Positions 1-5,745 of a DNA stretch of 7,049 nt are shown piece by piece. The stretch's first letter is position 1, and each line of letters opens with the position of its first letter. Origin of the DNA: Actinomycetes bacterium (GTDB lineage: Bacteria > Actinomycetota > Actinomycetes > Propionibacteriales > Propionibacteriaceae); NCBI GenBank assembly GCA_009785885.1, contig WQUE01000071.1, positions 1-7,049 on the forward strand, read 5' to 3'. The notes under the pieces were generated by a model that saw only the letters and a list, made by a program, of their open reading frames with translations, made no database searches and was not told the origin of the DNA. The position numbers and the translations under genes are program-made.

Positions 1-502
1 CCGGTTCCCGCAGGCTGGCGTACGGGTCGGGTGTCGGCGCGGCCGCGGGGGTCGTCCACGGCGTGGCGGCGGCGGGCTGGGGCGTGGCAGGTGCGGCCTG
101 CGCCGTCCAGGCACGTGCGGGATCCGCCGGCGCCCCCGGTGTGGCCCACGGGGCCGGTGTGGCGGGGCCGGTCCACGGCGACGCCGGTGCGGGTGCGGGC
201 GGGGGTGCCGACGCGGCGGGCGCCCACGGGGCGGACGGGGCCGGCGGAGGGGGTGCGGACGTTTGCGGTGTCGGCGCCGGCGGCGTCACGTCGGCGGACG
301 GCCAGCCACCGGTCGGGGGTGTGGGCGGCTCCCAGCCACCGGCGGGCACGGCGGCGTTGGTGCCGTCGGCGCGGCGGTAGAACGACCAGCCGGGCGGTGA
401 GGCCGGCCAGGCCGGGTCGGGCCGCCAGCCGGCCGGGGGCGTCCAGTTGGGCGGGGGCGGCGGCCAACCGGGAGCGGGGGTGAAGATGACCTCATCGGAC
501 AT
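1..502 (-). CDS. Pro/Ala/Trp-rich low-complexity protein, N-terminal part (runs off left edge)
   Basis: This reading frame is open from an ATG at 502 down to position 1, giving 167 residues with no stop, so the 3' end lies outside the window. It was chosen over the overlapping frame starting at 507 because it stays open to the edge and reads as a coherent protein. AAGGAG lies 8 nt upstream. Residues 12-57 carry regularly spaced tryptophans (Trp13, 20, 26, 32, 39, 57) in PPxxW / GWxPDPxWP / PPGW contexts. This resembles a tryptophan-proline motif I know from the N-termini of many actinobacterial proteins of unknown role, often anchored to the membrane by a C-terminal segment that would lie outside this window. 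Residues 68-160 are almost only Pro, Ala, Thr and Ser, with four PW dipeptides (92-93, 109-110, 118-119, 148-149), so probably disordered. No signal peptide, membrane segment or catalytic motif is visible. Function unknown; coding status fairly sure. Confidence 0.75.
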   Translation of the reverse strand, partial: MSDEVIFTPAPGWPPPPPNWTPPAGWRPDPAWPASPPGWSFYRRADGTNAAVPAGGWEPPTPPTGGWPSADVTPPAPTPQTSAPPPPAPSAPWAPAASAPPPAPAPASPWTGPATPAPWATPGAPADPARAWTAQAAPATPQPAAATPWTTPAAAPTPDPYASLREP

Positions 503-510
503 GCCATGCT

Positions 511-516
511 CTCCTT
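511..516 (-). promoter_or_regulatory. Shine-Dalgarno site deciding the start of the minus-strand Pro/Trp-rich gene
   Basis: On the minus strand AAGGAG sits 8 nt before the ATG at 502 and only 3 nt before an alternative ATG at 507 in another frame. The spacing favours the 502 start. Confidence 0.6.
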
Positions 517-589
517 CGACGTGACGTGCGGGCGGGAGACCGCACGCTCAGCCTACAGGGCACAGGGCTGATGCCGGGGGTCCCCGCGA

Positions 590-633
590 TGGGTGCCTCA
601 GCATGAACCCGCGCCGTGGGTGTCGGCACCCAC
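590..633. repeat. Three copies of TGGGTGyC, two forming an inverted repeat; candidate operator
   Basis: TGGGTGCC occurs at 590-597, TGGGTGTC at 617-624, and TGGGTGCC again on the minus strand at 632-625. The last two form a perfect inverted repeat with 7-bp arms (616-622 and 627-633) around a 4-bp centre. Its centre lies about 35 bp before the inferred transcription start at 660, where the -35 element of the patatin promoter should be. That location suits a repressor or activator site, and the region also lies between divergent genes. No regulator family is recognised. A 7-bp inverted repeat alone could occur by chance in DNA this GC-rich; the third copy and the position raise the odds modestly. 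Confidence 0.35.
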
Positions 634-647
634 CTGGTGCGGCCCAC

Positions 648-653
648 TACGAT
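648..653 (+). promoter_or_regulatory. -10 box of a probable leaderless promoter for the patatin-like gene
   Basis: TACGAT fits the actinobacterial TANNNT -10 consensus and ends exactly 6 nt before the A of the ATG at 660. Transcription would therefore start at, or one base from, the start codon, which is typical of leaderless genes in Actinomycetota. No Shine-Dalgarno sequence precedes this ATG, consistent with leaderless translation. The hexamer 17 nt upstream (625-630) does not resemble TTGACA and lies inside the inverted repeat. Confidence 0.55.
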
Positions 654-659
654 CGAGAC

Positions 660-2033
660 ATGACCGCGCACAGTTGGTTCGACTTCTTGCGCCGGGGCCC
701 CTTCGCACCTCCGGTCCAAGGCCTGGTGCTGTCCGGCGGCGGGGCCCGGGTGAGCTTCCAGCTGGGGGCGCTGGCGTACCTGTACGGGCACGAGATCATC
801 GCGCCGACACGCATCGTGGGCACGTCGGGCGGCTCGATCGTCGCGACGACGCTCGCCCAGTCGCTCGATCCCGCCGGGCAGGCGGCCGCACTGGCCGAAC
901 TGGACCGGACGTGGATGGCCATGACGGGCCCGGAGGACATGTTCGTCGAGCAGGCGTGGTTCACGCAGGTCCGGGCCGAGGCGGGTGGTTTCCGGGACCT
1001 GCTGGCGGCGCAGGATCCCAAGGCCGCGGCGCCAGGGGCGAGGGCGGCCGCGCGCGCCCGGGAACGCCAGGACGCGTACACGCTGATCCAGCAGGCCCTG
1101 GAGGACGACCCGTCGCGGGGCACGTCCTGGTCGGTGACGCAGGCGTGGCAACTCCTGTCCGTGCTGCCGAAGATCGGCCGGGCGGGGGCGACGCTCGCCG
1201 CCTCGCTGCGCGGGGCGAGCCTCGCGCAGTCGATGTTCCGGCCCGGCCCGATCGTGATGCGGCTGCTGTACGAGAGCACATTCCGCGAGGAGCGGGTGCG
1301 CACCTCGGGCGTCGAGCTGCGCATCGCCATGGTGGGCCTGAACAGCGGCCAGCTGCGCTTCATGCGCCAGGACGGACGTCTCGTCGACCGCGACAACCGG
1401 CCCCTGCCGGGCGAGGCCGGGGAGGTGGCGTACGACCTGCCGCTCGGGGTGTGGGCGTCGTGCGCGATCCCGGGCGTGTTCAAGCCGGTGGCCCTGGGCG
1501 ACGAGGTGTACGTGGACGGCGGCGTCCGCGAGAACGTCCCGGTCGAGATGGCCGTGACACACCTGGGTGTGACGCAGCCGTACGTCGTGGTCGCCTCGCC
1601 GCCCGGTGTCGCGCCCGGCGACTACGCGGACCGTGACGTCATCTCGTCGGTCCTGCGGGCGACGTCCCTGACAAGCGACGAGGCGATGGTGGACGAGATC
1701 GCGTGGGCCAGGGCCGCCGGCGCCGTCGTGATCGACCCCGAGGTGGATGTGCACGACGCGATGACCGTCGAGCCCGGCCTGGCGCGCCTGAACCACGACT
1801 ACGGCTACCTGCGGGCCGCCGAGGAGGTGCTCGGGGCCGACGAGACGGCGCGGACGCTCACCCGGGACCTGGTCACCGCCCGTCTGGCGCTGCACCGGCT
1901 GCCGCCTGACGCCGGGTCCGAGGCCGCCCGGCTGCGCAGCCGGGTGGGGACCCTCGTGGCCCGCTGCGACCCGGCCTTGCTGCCCCCGGGTGCCGACGAT
2001 TGGGCCTGCGCCGATCTCGCGTCCGTCTGCTAG
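660..2033 (+). CDS. Patatin-like phospholipase family protein
   Basis: Predicted 457-residue cytoplasmic serine hydrolase of the patatin family; members hydrolyse acyl esters of phospholipids or other lipids through a Ser-Asp dyad. The hallmarks are present: a glycine-rich oxyanion loop SGGGAR at residues 25-30, a nucleophile elbow GTSGG with Ser56, and a DGG motif with Asp286 (VDGGVREN). Between Ser56 and Asp286 lies a long, partly Ala/Arg-rich helical stretch (about 80-210) that may form a lid. No signal peptide or membrane segment is evident. The residue after Arg30 is Val where the family usually has Gly. The ATG at 660 was preferred to the in-frame ATG at 603 because the TACGAT box is spaced for a leaderless start here, and because residues encoded before 660 look like non-coding sequence. 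It is divergent from the Pro/Trp-rich gene and separated by 235 bp from the aconitase operon. Substrate cannot be told from the sequence. Confidence 0.9.
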   Translation: MTAHSWFDFLRRGPFAPPVQGLVLSGGGARVSFQLGALAYLYGHEIIAPTRIVGTSGGSIVATTLAQSLDPAGQAAALAELDRTWMAMTGPEDMFVEQAWFTQVRAEAGGFRDLLAAQDPKAAAPGARAAARARERQDAYTLIQQALEDDPSRGTSWSVTQAWQLLSVLPKIGRAGATLAASLRGASLAQSMFRPGPIVMRLLYESTFREERVRTSGVELRIAMVGLNSGQLRFMRQDGRLVDRDNRPLPGEAGEVAYDLPLGVWASCAIPGVFKPVALGDEVYVDGGVRENVPVEMAVTHLGVTQPYVVVASPPGVAPGDYADRDVISSVLRATSLTSDEAMVDEIAWARAAGAVVIDPEVDVHDAMTVEPGLARLNHDYGYLRAAEEVLGADETARTLTRDLVTARLALHRLPPDAGSEAARLRSRVGTLVARCDPALLPPGADDWACADLASVC

Positions 2034-2089
2034 CCGACGGGCCGCCCGGTGCCGGCGCGACGGCCGAGGGTCGCCCTGTGGGCCACCGC

Positions 2090-2117
2090 TTGGACGGACG
2101 ACGATGCTTGCGACAAT
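2090..2117 (+). promoter_or_regulatory. Candidate sigma-70-type promoter of the acn-icd-gltA operon
   Basis: TTGGAC (2090-2095) and GACAAT (2112-2117) are separated by 16 nt and are the best match to a housekeeping promoter (TTGACA / TATAAT) in the gap between the patatin and aconitase genes. Predicted transcription start is near 2124, giving an untranslated leader of about 145 nt. The match is partial (three of six and four of six positions). No operator for a known iron or Krebs-cycle regulator was recognised nearby. Confidence 0.4.
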
Positions 2118-2139
2118 GGAGTCGGAAGAATCACGGCGA

Positions 2140-2234
2140 CGGCGGGCACACCCCGCCGGACGGCGAGGCGGGACCGGCCCGGAAGAACCCCCCGTGACGG
2201 TCCCGTGGCGCCGGCCTGGCCCGTGCCGCGCCAC
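2140..2234 (+). other. Structured GC-rich 5' leader of the aconitase operon (several hairpins, two exclusive)
   Basis: Perfect inverted repeats found by eye: HP1 pairs 2140-2146 with 2152-2158 (7 bp, 5-nt loop); HP2 pairs 2169-2176 with 2198-2205 (8 bp, 21-nt loop); HP3 pairs 2205-2211 with 2228-2234 (7 bp, 16-nt loop). An alternative stem pairs 2152-2157 with 2167-2172 (6 bp); it uses the 3' arm of HP1 and part of the 5' arm of HP2, so it excludes both. No U-tract follows any stem, so none is a classical intrinsic terminator, although HP1 could also end patatin transcription. Individual repeats of this size are expected by chance at this GC content; the alternative-fold layout is what merits recording. 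No known riboswitch was recognised. Confidence 0.3.
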
Positions 2235-2258
2235 CCCCGGTGACACGTGAGGATGGAT

Positions 2259-2266
2259 GGAGAGGA
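2259..2266 (+). promoter_or_regulatory. Shine-Dalgarno site deciding the aconitase start
   Basis: The purine-rich GGAGAGGA ends 2 nt before the ATG at 2269, with its GGAG core 6 nt away. It overlaps the other in-frame ATG at 2257, which has only a weak GAGG 4 nt upstream. The later ATG is therefore the better start. Confidence 0.6.
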
Positions 2267-2268
2267 CG

Positions 2269-4539
2269 ATGACCGCACCGGAGATCACCCGTTCGTACGC
2301 GCGGTTCCACGGGGCGGTGCGTGCCGCCAAGGTTCTGCTCGGCCGGCCGATGACGTTCGCCGAGAAGGTGCTGTACGCCCACCGGTTCGACCAGCCGCCG
2401 GCGCACGTCCTGGCCCGGGGTACCGACTTCGCCGCGTTCCGGCCCGACCGGGTCGCGATGCAGGACGCGACGGCCCAGATGGCCCTGTTGCAGTTCATGA
2501 ATGCCGGACGGACGCGGTCGGCGGTTCCGGCGACGATCCACTGCGACCATCTCATCGTCGCGCAGGCGGGCGTGGGCCCGGACCTGGCCGAGGCGCGGGT
2601 CGTGAATGCCGAGGTGTACGGCTTCCTGCAGCGTGCCGCCGACAAGTACGGCCTGGGCTTCTGGGCGCCCGGTGCGGGCATCATCCATCAGGTCGTGCTG
2701 GAGAACTACGCGTTCCCGGGCGGCCTGCTCATCGGCACCGACTCGCACACGCCGAACGCCGGCGGCCTCGGCATGCTCGGCGTGGGCGTCGGCGGTTCCG
2801 ACGCGGTCGACGCGATGACCGGCATGGAGTGGGAGTTGCTCACCCCGCGGCTGATCGGCGTCGTCCTCACGGGCCGGCTGTCCGGCTGGGCCAGTGCGAA
2901 GGACGTGATCCTGCACCTGGCCGGGAAGCTGACCGTGAAGGGCGGCACCAACGCGATCATCGAGTATCTCGGTCCGGGCGCCGCGACCCTGTCGGCCACC
3001 GGCAAGGCGACGATCTGCAACATGGGCGCCGAGGTGGGGGCGACGAGTTCGCTGTTCGGGTACGACGATGCGATGGCCGACTACCTGCGGGCGACGGGCC
3101 GGTCCGACGTTGCCGATGTCGCGGCCGCGATCCGGGACGACCTGGTGGCCGATCCCGAGGTGGAGGCGCATCCGCTCGACTTCTTCGACGAGGTCGTCGA
3201 GATCGACCTGTCGACGCTGGAACCGCACGTCAACGGGCCGTTCACCCCGGACGCGGCCACGCCCGTGTCTCAACTGGCCGCGAAGGCCCGGGACGCCGGC
3301 TGGCCGGTCGCGATCGAGTCGGCGCTGATCGGGTCGTGCACGAACTCGTCCTACCAGGACCTGGCGCGGGCCGCGAGCCTCGCGCGGCAGGCGCTCGCGG
3401 CGGGGTTGCGCCTGGCCTGCCCGTTGTTCCTCAACCCCGGCTCGGCGCGCATCGAGACCACCGGCGAACGCGACGAGCTGCTCGCCCCGCTGCGCGATCT
3501 CGGCGTGATCCTGCTGGCCGACGCGTGCGGCCCGTGCATCGGCCAGTGGCGCCGCGTCACCGACGACAACACCCGTCCCAACTCGGTCGTGACCTCCTTC
3601 AACCGGAACTTCGCGGGTCGTCTGGACGGCAACCCGAGCACGCACGCGTTCGTCGCCTCACCGGAGATGGTGCTCGCGTTCGCCCTGGCGGGCCGCCTCG
3701 ACGTCAACCCGCTGACGGACGTCCTGATCACGCCGGAGGGACGCGCCGTCCACCTGGCCCCGCCCGCCGGCCCGGACCTGCCCGCCGGCGGCTTCGTCCA
3801 CGACGTCTCGGGCTACGTCGCCCCGGAGTTCCACGACGATCCGATCACCGTCGATCCCGCCTCGCAGCGCCTGGCCTTGCTGGCGCCGTTCCCCGCCTGG
3901 GACGGCCGGCCGATCACCGGCGCCCCGCTGCTGATCAAGGTGGCCGGCAAGTGCACGACCGACCACATCTCGCCCGCCGGGCCGTGGCTGGCCTACCGGG
4001 GCCACCTGGCGCGGATCAGCGACAACCTGCTGTCCGGCGCGGTGAACGCGTTCACCGGCGAGGCCGGCCGGACCCGCGATCCGGCGACGAACAAGTCGTG
4101 TGTTCCGGTCGCCCGGGCGGCCCGCGACGCGCAGGGCGCGGGCCTGACGACCGTGATCGTCGCCGGCGACAACTACGGCGAGGGATCGAGCCGGGAGCAC
4201 GCCGCGATGGAGCCGCGCTATCTTGGCGTGGGTGTCGTCCTCGCCCGTTCGTTCGCCCGTATCCACGAGACGAACCTGAAGAAGCAGGGCATGCTGGCGC
4301 TCACGTTCGCCGACCCGGCCGACTACGACCGCATCCTGGAGGACGACCGTTTCGACCTGCCGGACCTGCCCGGCTTCGCGCCCGGCCGGCCGCTGACCGT
4401 CGGCCTCGTCCACGCCGATGGCTCCCGTGAGACGATCGTTGCCCGCCACACCTACACCTCGGCCCAGATCGCGTGGTTCCGCGCGGGCTCGGCCCTGAAC
4501 CTGATGTCCCAACAACAACCCCATGAGGAGAACGCATGA
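2269..4539 (+). CDS. acn: Aconitate hydratase, mitochondrial (ACO2) type
   Basis: Predicted [4Fe-4S] enzyme of 756 residues that interconverts citrate and isocitrate through cis-aconitate in the cytoplasm. Cluster ligands are Cys357 (GSCTNSS) and Cys420/Cys423 (CGPCIGQW). Their 63- and 3-residue spacing equals that of pig mitochondrial aconitase (358, 421, 424, from memory). Active-site segments are intact: Asp93-His94 (HCDHL), His140 (GIIHQ), Asp158/His160 (GTDSHTPN), Arg446/Arg451 (FNRNFAGR), Arg577 (YRGHL) and Ser640/Arg642 (GEGSSREH). The catalytic domains fill about residues 30-480 and the swivel domain about 545-700. Length and motifs match the mitochondrial type rather than the ~900-residue AcnA/IRP1-like form usual in Actinomycetota. 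There is no targeting peptide. It heads the operon, and its last 4 bp (ATGA) overlap icd, implying translational coupling. Codon use is as GC-rich as its neighbours, so any transfer is not recent. Confidence 0.96.
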   Translation: MTAPEITRSYARFHGAVRAAKVLLGRPMTFAEKVLYAHRFDQPPAHVLARGTDFAAFRPDRVAMQDATAQMALLQFMNAGRTRSAVPATIHCDHLIVAQAGVGPDLAEARVVNAEVYGFLQRAADKYGLGFWAPGAGIIHQVVLENYAFPGGLLIGTDSHTPNAGGLGMLGVGVGGSDAVDAMTGMEWELLTPRLIGVVLTGRLSGWASAKDVILHLAGKLTVKGGTNAIIEYLGPGAATLSATGKATICNMGAEVGATSSLFGYDDAMADYLRATGRSDVADVAAAIRDDLVADPEVEAHPLDFFDEVVEIDLSTLEPHVNGPFTPDAATPVSQLAAKARDAGWPVAIESALIGSCTNSSYQDLARAASLARQALAAGLRLACPLFLNPGSARIETTGERDELLAPLRDLGVILLADACGPCIGQWRRVTDDNTRPNSVVTSFNRNFAGRLDGNPSTHAFVASPEMVLAFALAGRLDVNPLTDVLITPEGRAVHLAPPAGPDLPAGGFVHDVSGYVAPEFHDDPITVDPASQRLALLAPFPAWDGRPITGAPLLIKVAGKCTTDHISPAGPWLAYRGHLARISDNLLSGAVNAFTGEAGRTRDPATNKSCVPVARAARDAQGAGLTTVIVAGDNYGEGSSREHAAMEPRYLGVGVVLARSFARIHETNLKKQGMLALTFADPADYDRILEDDRFDLPDLPGFAPGRPLTVGLVHADGSRETIVARHTYTSAQIAWFRAGSALNLMSQQQPHEENA

Positions 4540-5699
4540 GCGCCATCACCGTATCCGCCGACGGCACCTTGGTCGTCCCCGACGTCGTCACGATCCCGTG
4601 TATCACGGGGGACGGCATCGGGGTGGAGATCACCCCCGTGATGAAGGCGGTGGTCGACGCCGCCCTGGACGGCACCGGGAGGCGGATCGAATGGCTGGAG
4701 GCCCCGGCGGGCGAGGCGTCGTTCGAGGCGAGCGGTGAGTGGCTGCCGGAGGCGACGCTCGAGGCGTGCCGGACGTACCACGTGTCGATCAAGGGCCCGC
4801 TGACCACGCCGGTCGGCGGTGGCATCCGGTCGCTGAACGTGGCGCTGCGCCAGGCGTTGGACCTGTACGCGTGCGTCCGTCCGGTGCGGTGGTTCGAGGG
4901 GGTCGCCTCGCCCGTGCGCGAGCCGTGGAAGGTCGACATGGTGATCTTCCGGGAGAACACCGAGGACGTGTATGCGGGCATCGAGTGGGCGGCGGGCAGC
5001 GAGGAGGCGGCGAAGCTGTACCGGTTCCTGCACGACGAGCTGGGCGTCACGCAGGTGCGGTTCCCGGACTCGAGCGCGTTCGGCATCAAGCCGATCTCAC
5101 GGGAGGGCAGCCGCCGGTTGGTGCGCGCGGCATGCCGGTACGCGGTGGAGCACGACCGTCCGTCGGTGACGCTCGTCCACAAGGGCAACATCATGAAGCA
5201 CACCGAGGGCGGCTTCCGCGCTTGGGGCTACGAGCTGGCCGCCGAGGAGTTCCCGGATCTGACGGTGAAGGACTCGATCGCAGACGCGTTCCTGCAGGCG
5301 ACGCTGCGGCGTCCCGCCGAGCATTCCGTGATCGCCACCCCGAACCTGAACGGTGACTACATCTCCGATTCGCTGGCGGCGCAGGTGGGCGGCATCGGCA
5401 TCGCGCCGGGGGCCAACATCAACTACGAGACGGGCCATGCGGCCTTCGAGGCGACGCACGGCACGGCTCCGAAATACGTCGGCCAGAACCGGGCGAACCC
5501 GTCTTCCCTGCTGATGTCGGCGGTGATGATGCTGGAGTACCTGGGGTGGCAGGATTCCGCGGACGCGATCACGCGCGCCATGGCCGCCTGCTACCGTGAG
5601 GGAGTGGCCACCCCGGACCTCGCCCCGTCGCCCGACGTGGCGGTGTCCACGCAGGGGTTTGGGGAAGCGATCATCGCCCGGCTCGGCGATCCCCGGTGA
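4536..5699 (+). CDS. icd: Isocitrate dehydrogenase, homodimeric E. coli/streptococcal type
   Basis: Predicted 387-residue decarboxylating dehydrogenase converting isocitrate to 2-oxoglutarate with reduction of NAD(P)+. Visible landmarks: GDGIG near residue 28; the substrate segment PLTTPVGGGIRSLN with Ser99 (the position phosphorylated by AceK in E. coli); FRENTEDVYAGIEW; LVHKGNIMKHTEGGF; LNGDYISD; and the cofactor loop HGTAPKY at 308-314. Lys313-Tyr314 equal E. coli Lys344-Tyr345, which contact the NADP 2'-phosphate. However, Ala320 replaces Val351, and residues 358-365 (ATPDLAPS) lack the Tyr391/Arg395 pair, so preference is uncertain. It is shorter than the E. coli enzyme (416) because a roughly 20-residue loop before VKDSIADAFLQ is missing. 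The start overlaps the acn stop (ATGA), with GAGGAG 5 nt upstream. Many actinobacteria use a monomeric ~740-residue NADP enzyme instead, so this form is notable. Confidence 0.95.
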   Translation: MSAITVSADGTLVVPDVVTIPCITGDGIGVEITPVMKAVVDAALDGTGRRIEWLEAPAGEASFEASGEWLPEATLEACRTYHVSIKGPLTTPVGGGIRSLNVALRQALDLYACVRPVRWFEGVASPVREPWKVDMVIFRENTEDVYAGIEWAAGSEEAAKLYRFLHDELGVTQVRFPDSSAFGIKPISREGSRRLVRAACRYAVEHDRPSVTLVHKGNIMKHTEGGFRAWGYELAAEEFPDLTVKDSIADAFLQATLRRPAEHSVIATPNLNGDYISDSLAAQVGGIGIAPGANINYETGHAAFEATHGTAPKYVGQNRANPSSLLMSAVMMLEYLGWQDSADAITRAMAACYREGVATPDLAPSPDVAVSTQGFGEAIIARLGDPR

Positions 5700-5723
5700 G
5701 GCCCTGCACCACGTGGCCGGGCC
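5700..5723 (+). other. Short inverted repeat in the icd-gltA gap
   Basis: GGCCC (5700-5704) and GGGCC (5719-5723) can pair across a 14-nt loop that itself contains the palindrome CCACGTGG (5709-5716). It begins directly after the icd stop. There is no U-tract, so it is not an obvious terminator; it could affect mRNA stability or processing between the two cistrons, or mean nothing. The stem is only 5 bp. Confidence 0.2.
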
Positions 5724-5733
5724 GACGCGACGC

Positions 5734-5739
5734 GAGGAG
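5734..5739 (+). promoter_or_regulatory. Shine-Dalgarno site deciding the citrate synthase start
   Basis: GAGGAG touches the ATG at 5740 with no spacer but lies 6 nt before the in-frame ATG at 5746 (ATGACCATG). The normal spacing selects 5746. Confidence 0.7.
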
Positions 5740-5745
5740 ATGACC

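Noticed and set aside
603..659. Upstream in-frame ATG at 603 extending the patatin-like protein by 19 residues
   Set aside because: The extension would cover the inverted repeat and the TACGAT -10 box, has a composition unlike the protein, and has no Shine-Dalgarno.
2038..2048. Small GC palindrome (CGGGC/GCCCG) right after the patatin stop as a terminator
   Set aside because: Arms of 4-5 bp with almost no loop and no U-tract; no support for termination.
2104..2250. Possible leader peptide of about 48 codons (ATG at 2104 or 2116, stop just before the aconitase gene)
   Set aside because: Arg/Pro-rich, many A-ending codons unlike the real genes here, no good Shine-Dalgarno, and the start lies inside the candidate promoter.
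492..2684. Long open frame of 730 codons on the minus strand, antisense to the patatin gene and early aconitase gene
   Set aside because: Arg/Pro/His-rich translation with no recognisable motifs, lying opposite a gene with intact patatin catalytic motifs; long antisense frames are expected in very GC-rich DNA.
2131..4524. Minus-strand open frames (2131-3645, 3658-4524) opposite the aconitase gene
   Set aside because: Shadows of the strongly biased codon use of the plus-strand gene; the translations are compositionally odd and share no family features.
2269..4539. Eukaryotic or mitochondrial contamination as the source of the ACO2-like gene
   Set aside because: No targeting peptide or introns, bacterial Shine-Dalgarno sites, ATGA overlap with icd, and codon use like the flanking bacterial genes.
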